This document shows, in pieces, positions 17,401 to 26,572 of a DNA stretch of 64,000 nt. The position numbers were made by a program, and so were the translations under genes. Positions within the stretch are counted from its first letter, which is position 1. Every line of letters begins with the position of its first letter. A model generated the notes under the pieces. It made no database searches and was not told the origin of the DNA. It was given only the letters and a program-made list of their open reading frames with translations. The stretch spans positions 372,001 through 436,000 of the forward strand of contig NZ_JAINZS010000004.1 in the NCBI RefSeq assembly GCF_020166495.1. The letters run 5' to 3'. This DNA is from Robertkochia aurantiaca (GTDB lineage Bacteria > Bacteroidota > Bacteroidia > Flavobacteriales > Flavobacteriaceae).

Positions 17401-20400
17401 GAACTTCGACCTGATAGAAATTCTCACTGAAATCGGTACCAAAACGAACGAAGGCCACCAGCTCACCGTCTGAAAGCGGTTGATTGTTATACTGCTCTGC
17501 ATGAAGGAACATCTTCAGACGTTTATATTGCCTGATATCGATATTCACATTCTTAAATACAGCCCGTGAATCTTCCGGTTCCAGGTTACAAACGGCAAAT
17601 GAAAGGGATTGCTCATTCTGTCTTACGATGGTGTTATTGTTGTTCAGCTGCTCCCTGAAAACTCCGGGAGGAAGCACGTAAGGGATGGGCTCTCTCTGTT
17701 CGTTTTCCAGAATATTCACCGTATTCACATCGACAAAGGTCATATCATCCTGAGGGTCGGGATCATCCTCGAACTGCAGACTTCTGGTATAATTACGCCA
17801 GTCACCCCTGACCAGATCCAGGGTACCGAATCTCAGGGTAACCGGATCGGTGAAGCCTGTCAGGAACATTCTCATATAACTGATCGAACGAATGTCTGAG
17901 ATTCCGCCATAGGCCTGATCAAAATCTGTGATCGGCACCTTAAACTGTATCCATCTTACCTGGTACTGGTCGTTGTTAGGCGTCTCTACATCTATCAATC
18001 TGACATCAGTTACGTATTCATCGTCGCGCTGAATGCCCGGCCTGATAGGTATACGATACTCATAATAGCTGTCGATGGTATTCATGGTCAGGTCACGGTT
18101 CACATCTTCAACGTCGGGCAGTGTGGTTGCACCCCGGTTGGTATCGGTTACTGCTACCGGAGAATTTCCCTGGGGGTTGTTATAGTTCAGGTATCTCCGT
18201 TGAATATCCCCGTCAACATTGAGATAAAATTCATAATTATCAAGGGCCGGATCGGGACCGGGGTTGTTATAGAAAGCGCCTTCCTCATCATCTAAAATCC
18301 CGTCGTATCCGGCATCCTGAATGATACGGTTCGAAGTATCGGCATTAAAAGCATATACCAGAGACTGGGTAGATGGCACCTGCCCGAAATTGGTGGTGGT
18401 CACCAGGGAGGGGTCCGGCCCGGCCGGAAGTCCGTTCTCATATTGCTTTCGCCCGTCTTTTAATATATCCTCATTGATATTCCCCAGATTAAACACGAGT
18501 TCCCCGCCTTGTCCGGGCAACTGTCCGTCCTGATAATAAGGGTCAAGCACCCAGAACTGAATATACTCAACATTGGCCTGCTCAAAATTCGTACTGCTCA
18601 CCGATCGTGTGATACCCGCCCACCGATCCTGGGCCGTCAGGTTCTCGAAGGTCTGGTTGGCATTATAGGGCCCTTTAATATTCGGGTAATAAGCGATATC
18701 AAGTGTCGGCTGCACCAGGGTCTGTCCCTGAGGCACATCCTGCTGAGGGAAGATCTCATCGATAAAAATACGACGGGTCTGGTTAAACGAAATATCATCA
18801 TTGGTAATGCCTGCCGGCCGCTGGGAGCTATAAAAGATGGGGTCGATGGTATACCATGAAAGCTTCGCCCTCTTTCCTCCCGAGGCAAGGTTGTCGTTCT
18901 CGATCTCACCGCCATAACCCAGAGGAGCACTGGCAAGGCTCCATGCTAAAGCCGAACGGATATCGATAAAAGCCTGGGCTCCCTCAAAATCATCGAGGTA
19001 TGAGGTCGTCTCTCCCTCGAAATCAGCATTGGCGGGAGACCCCGGTATCAGGTAGGCAAAATCTCCCCTGAGGGAAAGATTAGAAGGGGCGTCTGTATCT
19101 ATATTTGGCAATTTGTTAGCCAATCGGGTTAAAAATGGCACTTCGGTGGAGAAGTTTCCGTTCAGTCCGACTATGGTATTGTTTACAGGCTCCACCCCGA
19201 AATTCGCCTTTTGAGTAAGCGGCCTTTCATTCAGGTTTAGGTAGGTCGCTCCAAGGGTGAGCTTTTCATTGAACATATGCTCAATATTCAAACCGGTGAA
19301 GCGACGGGTCTGCTGCCCGAATACGGCATTGTTTTCCACAGAGACCTCGATTGGAACATTCGATGCGCGAAGGCCCTCATCCAGTATCTGCACTGTACCT
19401 GCCTGGTAATTTACGGTATAGTCTATGCCTTCCTGCAGCACCCGGCCACCGGCAGTCACCCTTACCGATCCGCGCGGCACATTAAATGCTCCCAGAGGAA
19501 TTCCTCCGCTGCCTTCGGCTTTGTATCGTCCTTTCAGCAGGAACTTGTTCTTTTCAGGCTCTTCCAGAGAAGCCGCTTTGGTAAGCTTATAGAGATCTCT
19601 GAAAACATATTGAGCCTGGTTGTCATTCGATGGAGAATAGTTCGGGTCATCGTAGTTGCCTCCGCCTCCGAGCAATTCGTAGAGATATTCCCCGAAGGGC
19701 TCGACCTTGGTAAAGATAATTCTGCCGTTCTGGGTATCTACAGTAATTCCGGGTAAAAAGTCAAAGAAACCGTCGCCCCCGCTTTGCGGGTCGTTATAGA
19801 CGTTCAGGCGATCAAAATTGAACACATCGAGCAGGATACGGTCTTCAAGACCCTGGGGCCAAGTATCTGAATCGACCGGTGAGATATAATTCACCGGTGA
19901 GGGATCGGTATAAAGAATGTTCATCCGGAAGTCTTCCTGAGACAACTGAAAAGCCCCGGTAGAATAGATATTCTTCATCATCAGGTCCCAGATCGGATCA
20001 CTCACATTGGTGATATTACTTTTTAGCATCTTTACGATCAACGCCTGCGGATTCACCTGGGTTACCACCCCGTTATTCTCTTCGAAACTGGTGGCATTTA
20101 CCCCGTCGTTGGCAAATTCCCCGACCTGGTAGACCTGTCCGTTGAACGTATACTGGTATGCCACCCCGAGCACCTCATCATTACTCAGCCGCTGGTTAAG
20201 TGAAATATATCCAAGCTGGGTATCCAGCTGGTAATCTCTTCCCTGCTCCAGCTTTCTGGCATTCTCGAGTATGGCAAAATCGAAGCCCTGGTTAACATTA
20301 TAGCCCGGTACATTAAAACCCTGTTTTGCGGTGGCAATATCCCGTACAGCAGCGTTCAGGGCTGAGCCTGCACCACCCAGGTTAAAAGGATCGTAGGCAT

Positions 20401-21559
20401 TGGCGGCGTTTCTGGGAAGGTTGTTGCCGGCATTAAAGAATCCTGCAGGTGCATTCTGATCAATGCGGGTGTTTTCAGGTACAGCCTCTCCCAAATCCTG
20501 CACTGCTACAATGTTACGAACGTTCTGGGTGCGTTGTGAGCGGTTGGTCACCCACACCTCGATACGGGTCACCTGAACCTGGCTTCTTATAAACGGATAA
20601 TTCTCAAGGGCCTGATTGTACTTGCTTCTGAAGAACTGCGAGAGGAAAAAGTGCCTGTCTTCATCATAATCAAGTGCCAGAATCTCAAATTCGTTGACCG
20701 TTCCTCCGCCCTGAGCTGTCACGCTTCTGCTTTGAGACCGCTGCTCTGAGAATACCCCGGTCACCCGGGTACGCCCGAATTGTAATTCTGTCTTAACCCC
20801 GAAGAGGCTCTGGGCTCCGCTTATAAGAGAACTGTTGATGGGCATGCTCACATTACCGATCTCTATCTTCTGTAAGATATCATCTTCTGTAGGGGTGTAT
20901 TCGATCTTGATCAGGTTCTGAAAATCGAAGGTGGCTTCTGTATCGTAATTCGCATTAATGGTCAGTCTTTCCCCTACTTTACCCAGCAAACTCAAACTGA
21001 TTCGCTGATCGAAATCGAAGGAAACATTGTTCCTGTTACGCGGAGAGAGAGCAGGGTTATCATTCTTCTGGTAGCGCACCCCCAGATCCATGGCTACCGA
21101 ACCCTGTGGGATCACTTCAATGGTATTCCCACCAAATACACTCTCGAAAAAATCAGAATTGACATAGAAACTGGGAAGCAGGTTCTTCTGAGCTTCCTCG
21201 CTGGGCGCTTTCCCGGTAACAGCGTCGATCTTTTCTTTGAAATAATCGCGCATCTGTTCCTTCAGCACCAGCTTTTCGTATTCTTCGGGGGTAAGTATGA
21301 GCGGATATTTAATATCGTATTCGCCTACAGATTCTGTATAGATGTACCGGTCAAGTACCGGGTCATAGGTATATTTTGAAGTAATACTCTGAGGATCCTT
21401 CAACCGGATCTTTCCAAGATCATAACCTGTTTGTGTACTGTCTTGTTCCTGCTCACCCTCTTCCTGCGCATGCAATCCGGAAACCGAAAAAATTAACACC
21501 ATCACCAGACATAGCTGTGACAGGTATTTAATCGATTTAGGGCTGAAAGATGGCTTCAA
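14444..21559 (-). CDS. sprA: Gliding motility / type IX secretion translocon protein SprA
   Basis: The 2371-codon product begins with a signal peptide ending LHAQ (about 32 residues) and has the size of SprA/Sov (about 2300-2500). Typical segments include the YDLGKIRLKDPQSI region, GDFAYLIPGSPAN, the SSYLDDFEGAQAFIDI-type motif (here TSYLDDFEGAQ) and a final aromatic strand ending LRYNFGN. Known SprA forms a giant single-chain beta-barrel in the outer membrane that is the type IX secretion channel and is needed for gliding adhesin export. It starts five bases after the ruvA stop, so it is in one transcript with ruvA and probably maeB. Confidence 0.97.
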   Translation of the reverse strand: MKPSFSPKSIKYLSQLCLVMVLIFSVSGLHAQEEGEQEQDSTQTGYDLGKIRLKDPQSITSKYTYDPVLDRYIYTESVGEYDIKYPLILTPEEYEKLVLKEQMRDYFKEKIDAVTGKAPSEEAQKNLLPSFYVNSDFFESVFGGNTIEVIPQGSVAMDLGVRYQKNDNPALSPRNRNNVSFDFDQRISLSLLGKVGERLTINANYDTEATFDFQNLIKIEYTPTEDDILQKIEIGNVSMPINSSLISGAQSLFGVKTELQFGRTRVTGVFSEQRSQSRSVTAQGGGTVNEFEILALDYDEDRHFFLSQFFRSKYNQALENYPFIRSQVQVTRIEVWVTNRSQRTQNVRNIVAVQDLGEAVPENTRIDQNAPAGFFNAGNNLPRNAANAYDPFNLGGAGSALNAAVRDIATAKQGFNVPGYNVNQGFDFAILENARKLEQGRDYQLDTQLGYISLNQRLSNDEVLGVAYQYTFNGQVYQVGEFANDGVNATSFEENNGVVTQVNPQALIVKMLKSNITNVSDPIWDLMMKNIYSTGAFQLSQEDFRMNILYTDPSPVNYISPVDSDTWPQGLEDRILLDVFNFDRLNVYNDPQSGGDGFFDFLPGITVDTQNGRIIFTKVEPFGEYLYELLGGGGNYDDPNYSPSNDNQAQYVFRDLYKLTKAASLEEPEKNKFLLKGRYKAEGSGGIPLGAFNVPRGSVRVTAGGRVLQEGIDYTVNYQAGTVQILDEGLRASNVPIEVSVENNAVFGQQTRRFTGLNIEHMFNEKLTLGATYLNLNERPLTQKANFGVEPVNNTIVGLNGNFSTEVPFLTRLANKLPNIDTDAPSNLSLRGDFAYLIPGSPANADFEGETTSYLDDFEGAQAFIDIRSALAWSLASAPLGYGGEIENDNLASGGKRAKLSWYTIDPIFYSSQRPAGITNDDISFNQTRRIFIDEIFPQQDVPQGQTLVQPTLDIAYYPNIKGPYNANQTFENLTAQDRWAGITRSVSSTNFEQANVEYIQFWVLDPYYQDGQLPGQGGELVFNLGNINEDILKDGRKQYENGLPAGPDPSLVTTTNFGQVPSTQSLVYAFNADTSNRIIQDAGYDGILDDEEGAFYNNPGPDPALDNYEFYLNVDGDIQRRYLNYNNPQGNSPVAVTDTNRGATTLPDVEDVNRDLTMNTIDSYYEYRIPIRPGIQRDDEYVTDVRLIDVETPNNDQYQVRWIQFKVPITDFDQAYGGISDIRSISYMRMFLTGFTDPVTLRFGTLDLVRGDWRNYTRSLQFEDDPDPQDDMTFVDVNTVNILENEQREPIPYVLPPGVFREQLNNNNTIVRQNEQSLSFAVCNLEPEDSRAVFKNVNIDIRQYKRLKMFLHAEQYNNQPLSDGELVAFVRFGTDFSENFYQVEVPLKVTPAGAGDPGTIWPSVNNIDLPLSLLSVIKSQGIANGNLQDLNFFDEDGNPVAEFAPRELGEQRVGVKGNPSLGNIRAVMVGVKNPNTAIGQTVCGEVWFNELRLAELDNQGGWAAVAALDANMADFANVSATGNMSTSGFGSLEEMPNERSREDAVRYAVNTNVNLGQLFPNKWGLQLPLNYSVSEELITPEFDPLYQDLKLEDRLDAAATVAEREQIRRQAEDYTKRRSVNLIGVRRNRSEEEIPNFFDISNFTFNYAYNRVEHRDFEIAKLQDENVKTGFVYTYNFQPAEVVPLKNADSLLRGAYWKWLKDFNFNLLPTTISVNSNISRTLNKQTFREVLNVGGDADLLGLPELQQRNYMFDWQYAVNYNLTKSLQFNFTAANNFIVRNYLLDNEDGEQEVNTELGLYDDFWNIGEPNRHAQQLQLNYDIPIDKIPFLEFINATYGYTSNFDWQRGSEVLREVSGENLNTVQNASTHDFNASLGMDRLYRYLGLVRKDGRSSGSGRRQSRGALPVANANAPQETKPEAADKNGFYNGVIDLVTMVKRINLTYTMNSGKMLPGYTESIGFIGTARPSWGFVFGSQADVRFEAARRGWLTTFPEFNQQYMEREATQLNIAASVEPIADLTIDVVADRQYSENYTENYSVTDTDGDGLLDYNPLIENRFGDFSISSFMLPTAFTDSGLDFSETFEEFSQNRIVIAQRLANVPVDPQATEYPEGYGPTNQAVLLPAFIAAYTGQDAQSVSLRAFRDTPIPNWTMKYTGLMRLKWFEEKFRRFSLTHAYRSSYSINNFRTNLEFDEGGSFDQSGNLKNPLLYTNATLVEQFNPLVRVDFEMKNSINMQAELRKDRALSLSFDNNLLTEVSGNEYVVGLGYRIADLKLPTRFAGKQTILRGDLNLKADLSLRDNITIIRNLDINTNQVTAGQDIWALKFTADWALTKNLTTLFFYDHTFSRFKVSTAFPQTTIRSGFTLRYNFGN

Positions 21560-21564
21560 AAGTC

Positions 21565-22146
21565 TTACAAATTTTTAAGCGCGGTTTTAATGATATTTTC
21601 TACACTCAGGTCAGGCTCCTTCTTGAGAATATTGCTAACTGTCTTCTCGGCCTGTTTACGCGGATAACCGAGCACTTCTAAGGCTGATAACGCTTCTTCC
21701 TTATTCCTATTGCCCGCTGCCGGTGCAATTGTCTCTTCATCGAATAATTTCAGTACTTTATCTCTCAGATCTATGATCAGACGCTGGGCTGTTTTAGCAC
21801 CGATTCCCTTGACCGACTTGATGGTGGCCACATCGTCATTAACGATAGCATCGCGAATCTGAAGGGGCTCAAGTGAACTCAGCATGGTACGGGCAGTACC
21901 TGCACCGATACCAGACACAGAGATCAGCAGACGAAACACCTCCCGTTCTGCTTTATCAAAGAAACCATAGAGGGTCTGTGAATCTTCTCTGACTATAAGA
22001 TGGGTATATAATTTCAGCGCCTCCTCTTGTCCTATTTTTTCGTACGTATAAAGGGAAATATGTACAGCATAGCCTACTCCGTTACAGTCTATTACAACAT
22101 CAGTAGGATTTTTCTCTATAAGGCGCCCGTTTAGTTGAGAAATCAT
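21565..22146 (-). CDS. ruvA: Holliday junction helicase accessory subunit RuvA
   Basis: The 193 residues show the three RuvA domains: the OB fold (MISQLNGRLIEKNPTDVVIDCNGVGYAV), the two HhH motifs (LISVSGIGAGTARTML and SVKGIGAKTAQRLIIDL), and the flexible C-terminal domain III that regulates RuvB. RuvA binds four-way DNA junctions and recruits RuvB for branch migration. The partner ruvB is in this window at 32938-33960 but in another operon. The gene lies between maeB and sprA, as is common in Flavobacteriia. Confidence 0.97.
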   Translation of the reverse strand: MISQLNGRLIEKNPTDVVIDCNGVGYAVHISLYTYEKIGQEEALKLYTHLIVREDSQTLYGFFDKAEREVFRLLISVSGIGAGTARTMLSSLEPLQIRDAIVNDDVATIKSVKGIGAKTAQRLIIDLRDKVLKLFDEETIAPAAGNRNKEEALSALEVLGYPRKQAEKTVSNILKKEPDLSVENIIKTALKNL

Positions 22147-22164
22147 TACAAATAAAACGTTAAA

Positions 22165-22199
22165 GTCCCAAATGTAGTAAAATTAATCACATTCGGGAC
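22165..22199 (-). terminator. Inverted repeat between maeB and ruvA (terminator-like)
   Basis: Arms 22165-22175 and 22189-22199 pair over 11 bases with one mismatch around a 13-base loop. On the minus strand the hairpin begins 26 bases after the maeB stop and is followed by a T-rich but interrupted tract. The same bases include TACATTTG (22169-22176), a -7-like element 23 bases before ruvA. It could end maeB transcripts, start ruvA ones, or both. Confidence 0.45.
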
Positions 22200-22224
22200 C
22201 ATAAGTGAATATAGGGTTTCAGCC

Positions 22225-24510
22225 TTATTTGGCCTTCTCTCTTTTTTCTTTTTCCTGGGCATCAACAACCGCCACAGCAGTCATGTTAACGATCTCTTCT
22301 ACCCCGGCTCCCAATTGCAGGATATGCACCGGTTTTTTCATCCCCAGAAGAATCGGACCGATGGAGTCTGACTTATTCAGTTCCTTCATCAGCTTATAGG
22401 TAACGTTAGCTGAATCAAGATTAGGAAACACCAAAGTGTTCACCTTTTTACCGGCCAGTTTTGAAAAAGGAAACTTGCTTTGCAGCATTTCACGGTTCAG
22501 TGCAAAATCTGATTGCAATTCTCCGTCGACGGTAATCTCCGGACACTGTCGGTGTAAAATACTTACCGCTTCAGCCACTTTCGAGGCCTTGGGATTTCTG
22601 GACGAACCAAAGTTGGTATAAGATAGCATCGCTATCACCGGATCGAACCCGAACATCTTCACGGCATTAGCTGTCATTTTTGCTATGGTAGCCAGTTCCT
22701 TTGCATTCGGATCGATATTGATAGAAGTATCGGCCAGGAACATCGGACCTCTTTCAGTGATCATCACGTTCATTGCAGCAACACGATTTACCCCTGAGGC
22801 CTTCCCGATCAGTTCGATGATCGGACGAAAAACCGAAGGATAGGCTCTGGTATAACCTGAGATCATACAGTCTGCATCTCCTTCATTGACCATCATGGCA
22901 GCAAAGTAATTGCGCTCTCTCATTTTCTTTTCTGCATCATAAAGAGTCACTCCATGACGTTTTCTCGACTCCCAGTATTTTTTAGCATACTGATCTTTTT
23001 TATCATTGTGCTCATCGGTCTTGGTGTCGATTATAGGAATATCTGCATCGAAGTCAAGCTCCTGCATCAATTCAACTATGACCTCTTTTCTACCCAACAG
23101 TATGGGGTGTGCGATACCCTCGTCATGAACGATCTGCGCCGCTTTGAGGATATCCAGTTGATCTCCTTCGGGAAACACCACCCTTTTCGGGCTTGTCTTG
23201 GCTCTGCTTTGAAGCAATCGAACCAGTTTATTATCGTTTCCAAGTCGTTGTAACAGCTCTTCAGCATATACATCCCAGTCTTCGATGGTTTCCCGGGCTA
23301 CACCGCTTTCAATAGCAGCTTTTGCCACGGCCGGGGGCACGGTAGCGATAAGCCTGGGATCAAAGGGTTTCGGAATGATATAATCTCTGCCGAAGGCCAG
23401 CTTGGTCTCGCCATAGGCTATATTCACCTGTTCGGGAACAGGCTCCTTTGCCAATTCAGCAAGGGCTTTTACCGCTGCCATCTTCATCTCTTCATTGATC
23501 TTGGTAGCACGTACATCAAGAGCTCCTCTGAAGATGAAAGGGAATCCCAGTACATTATTCACCTGGTTAGGATGATCAGATCTTCCGGTAGCCATGATGA
23601 TATCTTCACGTGTATTGATAGCCAAGTTATAATCGATCTCAGGATCAGGATTGGCCATCGCAAAAACGACAGGATTATCAGCCATGGACCTCAGCATCTC
23701 GGGCGATACGATATTGGCAATTGAGAGTCCGATGAAGACGTCGGCATCATTTAACGCTTCTTCCAGAGTGTCGATCTTGCGATCGGTGGCGAACTCTTTC
23801 TTTTCGTTAGAAAGGTTTTCCCGGTCTTTACGTATCACGCCTTTACTGTCAAGCATGACCATATTTTCCTGCCGGGCCCCGAAAGCGCGATACAATCTCG
23901 AACATGAAATGGCAGCTGCACCGGCACCACTGATCACAATGCGTACCTCTTCTATTTTTTTATCAGCCAGTTCCAGTGCATTGAGCAAGGCCGCCGCAGA
24001 GATGATAGCGGTTCCATGCTGATCATCATGCATCACCGGAATATCCAGCTCTTCCTTGAGTCTTCTCTCAATTTCGAAGGCTTCAGGAGCTTTGATATCT
24101 TCCAGGTTAATACCTCCGAAAGTTGGTGCTATGGTTTTTACGGTCTCGACGAACTTATCGACATCTTTGGTGTCGAGTTCTATATCCATTCCGTCAATAT
24201 CTGCAAAAATCTTAAAGAGAAGTCCTTTCCCCTCCATCACAGGCTTTGAGGCCTCCGGTCCAATATCACCCAGCCCGAGAACTGCGGTACCGTTTGAAAT
24301 AACGGCAACCAGGTTTCCTTTGGTGGTATATTTATAAACATTGTCCTTGTCTTTTGCGATCTCCAGGCAGGGTTCTGCCACTCCTGGGGAATATGCAAGG
24401 GCAAGGTCTCGCTGGGTAGAATATCTTTTTGTGGGAACTATTTTGATCTTTCCAGGCTGTGGTTTTGCATGGTAAACCAAAGCTTCTCTTCTTCTGGTTT
24501 CTTTGCTCAT
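22225..24510 (-). CDS. maeB: NADP-dependent malic enzyme with phosphotransacetylase-like C-terminal domain
   Basis: The 761-residue protein has the hybrid MaeB layout. Residues about 1-430 are malic enzyme, with SNGTAVLGLGDIGPEASKPVMEGK, the metal and substrate motif MHDDQHGTAI and the Rossmann motif SGAGAAA. Residues about 440-760 are a phosphate acetyl/butyryltransferase-like domain, used in this family for allosteric control by acetyl-CoA. It converts malate to pyruvate and CO2 while making NADPH in the cytoplasm. With pckA in the same window it sits at the PEP-pyruvate-oxaloacetate node. The family's normal full length is preserved. Confidence 0.95.
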   Translation of the reverse strand: MSKETRRREALVYHAKPQPGKIKIVPTKRYSTQRDLALAYSPGVAEPCLEIAKDKDNVYKYTTKGNLVAVISNGTAVLGLGDIGPEASKPVMEGKGLLFKIFADIDGMDIELDTKDVDKFVETVKTIAPTFGGINLEDIKAPEAFEIERRLKEELDIPVMHDDQHGTAIISAAALLNALELADKKIEEVRIVISGAGAAAISCSRLYRAFGARQENMVMLDSKGVIRKDRENLSNEKKEFATDRKIDTLEEALNDADVFIGLSIANIVSPEMLRSMADNPVVFAMANPDPEIDYNLAINTREDIIMATGRSDHPNQVNNVLGFPFIFRGALDVRATKINEEMKMAAVKALAELAKEPVPEQVNIAYGETKLAFGRDYIIPKPFDPRLIATVPPAVAKAAIESGVARETIEDWDVYAEELLQRLGNDNKLVRLLQSRAKTSPKRVVFPEGDQLDILKAAQIVHDEGIAHPILLGRKEVIVELMQELDFDADIPIIDTKTDEHNDKKDQYAKKYWESRKRHGVTLYDAEKKMRERNYFAAMMVNEGDADCMISGYTRAYPSVFRPIIELIGKASGVNRVAAMNVMITERGPMFLADTSINIDPNAKELATIAKMTANAVKMFGFDPVIAMLSYTNFGSSRNPKASKVAEAVSILHRQCPEITVDGELQSDFALNREMLQSKFPFSKLAGKKVNTLVFPNLDSANVTYKLMKELNKSDSIGPILLGMKKPVHILQLGAGVEEIVNMTAVAVVDAQEKEKREKAK

Positions 24511-24531
24511 AGTGCTCTTAGTTTATTGCTA

Positions 24532-24539
24532 CAAAGGTA
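24532..24539 (-). promoter_or_regulatory. Candidate -7 element of maeB (TACCTTTG)
   Basis: The minus strand carries TACCTTTG, a full TAnnTTTG match, 21 bases before the maeB ATG. A -33 TTG at the usual distance is not evident. Two TGGCCA palindromes (24548-24553 and 24567-24572, 19 bases apart) lie just upstream and could bind a regulator. Confidence 0.4.
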
Positions 24540-24584
24540 TACCTTCTGGCCACTTATGAAACTTTTGGCCAATAAATAATCCCG

Positions 24585-26552
24585 CTATTCGCCGGGAAAT
24601 ACCACCTCTGCTTCCAACAGGGAGTTAAGCGACTCTATTTGATCCTTCTGCAGGAATTCCAGACCCAGCTGATACGATGCATTCATCCAGCCAAAACCCG
24701 ATGTGGTGATATAATCGAACTCTGTACCTACATTACCATATTCTGCATATACCTTATGCGTACAATCCACCACATCATATTTTTCAGGAATGGTGCCGTT
24801 GTAATCGACCGCATTTCGGGTGATCATCCATAACCAGCGGTAAGCCAGTTCCCTGGCCTTTTCCCTGTAACCGTAGTTATCGAGCCCCTCCCAGATCATC
24901 ATCTGATGGGGTGCCCAGCCATTCGGATAGTCCCATTGACGCTGTATATCATTGGTAGCATACTTCTGAACCGATTCTTTTGAGGTTGACAACACCCCGC
25001 AATGAGCCACCAGGGTTTCATTCATACGAGAGAGCATGCTTTCTGCCTGTTCAGGTGTGGCCAAACCGGCCCAGAGGGGATAGTAATTGGTAGCCGACTC
25101 AAAATCGGTCATCTCCTCTGTTACCCAGTTATAATCATAAAATCCGCCGGCTTCTTCATTCCACATCAAACGATTCATAAGCTCCCTGCGAGCCCCGGCC
25201 TTTTGAGACCAGTAATCGCTGTTATATTCCTTCCCCCGGGAATCGGTAAATTTTCCTCCGAAATATGTAGCAATCAGGTATTGAAAATCCTTTTCGTATT
25301 TGAAAAGCAAGGCGTTCAGTCCTACGGTATTGAGGTCAGCACAAATATCATCGAGCCTCCAGGAAGTGTCATGACCGCTTTCTCTCAGGCTCCGGTCATG
25401 AAGAAAGTACTCGTCGAGCTCCCTGTTGACAATCTCCCCGCTCTGATACCTGCCGGCATATTCATCGACACTTAGACCTTCTTTCTCAAAATCGCTTTGC
25501 TCCTCATTGTATCGGGTAGTATGCCATTTCAAAATTTCATCAAAATGCCCGGCTTCGGTCTCGGGAGGAATCCCGATCCCCTGGGCCCTGTAACTATTCA
25601 AGCCAGACGGGGAAAGCCTGACCCCTTCTTCCATCCAGACATTCTCATATTCGGCAATAGCTGTTTCGAGCACATAAGCCAGCCAGTCCTTATCTTTTTC
25701 CTCAAGAGCTTCGTAGGTTTCTCTGATAAATGAACTCAGAAAAGGGGGTTGGGTACGGGTCAGGTAATAAGAACGGTTTGCATTGAGTATCTTCCCGTAA
25801 TTACGGATCTGATATACAAAATTATCAACCATGTTACGTGCCATTTCAACCCTGCCGTCTAAAAGAAGGCCGACACCAATAAAGTAGCTGTCCCAACCGT
25901 ACATCTCATTGAATCTTCCGCCCGGGACCACAAAGGGAACTCCTGAACCGTTACGTATCTCGAGGCTGAGTATTCCAGGCTGATCATTGATCGACTTCAC
26001 GTATTCAGGGCTTACTTTTTCAGGAAGTACTTCCATTTTGAAATTATCAAAACGGGATTCGAGTTGTTTGAAATATTTTTGAGCAAGGGTGTCTCCATGG
26101 GGCACATATACCCTTCTGGTCACCGTATCAGAAGATTTAGTATCTTCCAGTATACGGCTCAGACCTTTTTCATCGATAGTCCTGGTAAGGTCATCCCAGT
26201 ACAATTCCCGAATATTTCTTGAAATACGATCAGCAGGTTTTTCTCTGATGCGGGAAACATCTATAGTGGTGGTGTCTTTACCCTTTGCCCTTGCCAGGGC
26301 CAATTCCTGCAACAGATTCGATAGATGATAGGTGCTCTCTATCTCCAGCTCTTTCCCGGAAAGACCGGTAAGTGTGAAACGTTTATCACCCATATCTTCT
26401 TTGGTAATCTTCTTGTCGCTGTCGGTATCTTCATCTTCTATAAGTGATTGAAGCGCCGCTTCTGTTTCTACAGTCAGCTTTGAAACTTCCTGCCGGGCAC
26501 AAGCTGCTGAAAGGATCAGGGAAAGGGTCACCAGAAAAACTCTGTGATTCAT
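24585..26552 (-). CDS. treF: Periplasmic/lipoprotein trehalase, GH37, with EF-hand-like loop
   Basis: I start at 26552 (MNHRVFLVTLSLILSAAC), which gives a lipoprotein signal with Cys 18 and avoids overlap with the upstream gene; the frame is open to 26579. Both trehalase signatures are present: PGGRFNEMYGWDSYF and QWDYPNGWAPHQ. The enzyme hydrolyses trehalose to two glucoses, here from a membrane-anchored site outside the cytoplasm. Before the catalytic domain, residues 42-53 (DTDSDKKITKED) match an EF-hand loop with Asp at positions 1, 3, 5 and 12 and Ile at 8. It follows an SSS symporter by 20 bases, suggesting the released glucose is then imported. The symbol treF is by family only. Confidence 0.92.
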   Translation of the reverse strand: MNHRVFLVTLSLILSAACARQEVSKLTVETEAALQSLIEDEDTDSDKKITKEDMGDKRFTLTGLSGKELEIESTYHLSNLLQELALARAKGKDTTTIDVSRIREKPADRISRNIRELYWDDLTRTIDEKGLSRILEDTKSSDTVTRRVYVPHGDTLAQKYFKQLESRFDNFKMEVLPEKVSPEYVKSINDQPGILSLEIRNGSGVPFVVPGGRFNEMYGWDSYFIGVGLLLDGRVEMARNMVDNFVYQIRNYGKILNANRSYYLTRTQPPFLSSFIRETYEALEEKDKDWLAYVLETAIAEYENVWMEEGVRLSPSGLNSYRAQGIGIPPETEAGHFDEILKWHTTRYNEEQSDFEKEGLSVDEYAGRYQSGEIVNRELDEYFLHDRSLRESGHDTSWRLDDICADLNTVGLNALLFKYEKDFQYLIATYFGGKFTDSRGKEYNSDYWSQKAGARRELMNRLMWNEEAGGFYDYNWVTEEMTDFESATNYYPLWAGLATPEQAESMLSRMNETLVAHCGVLSTSKESVQKYATNDIQRQWDYPNGWAPHQMMIWEGLDNYGYREKARELAYRWLWMITRNAVDYNGTIPEKYDVVDCTHKVYAEYGNVGTEFDYITTSGFGWMNASYQLGLEFLQKDQIESLNSLLEAEVVFPGE

Positions 26553-26572
26553 ATACATGTATTTTTTAAAAT

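Noticed and set aside
19277-19756. 159-codon plus-strand open frame inside sprA
   Set aside because: It is antisense to a continuous, recognisable SprA coding sequence and shows no family features.
25002-25475. 157-codon plus-strand open frame opposite trehalase
   Set aside because: Antisense to the GH37 domain, whose signature motifs are on the minus strand.
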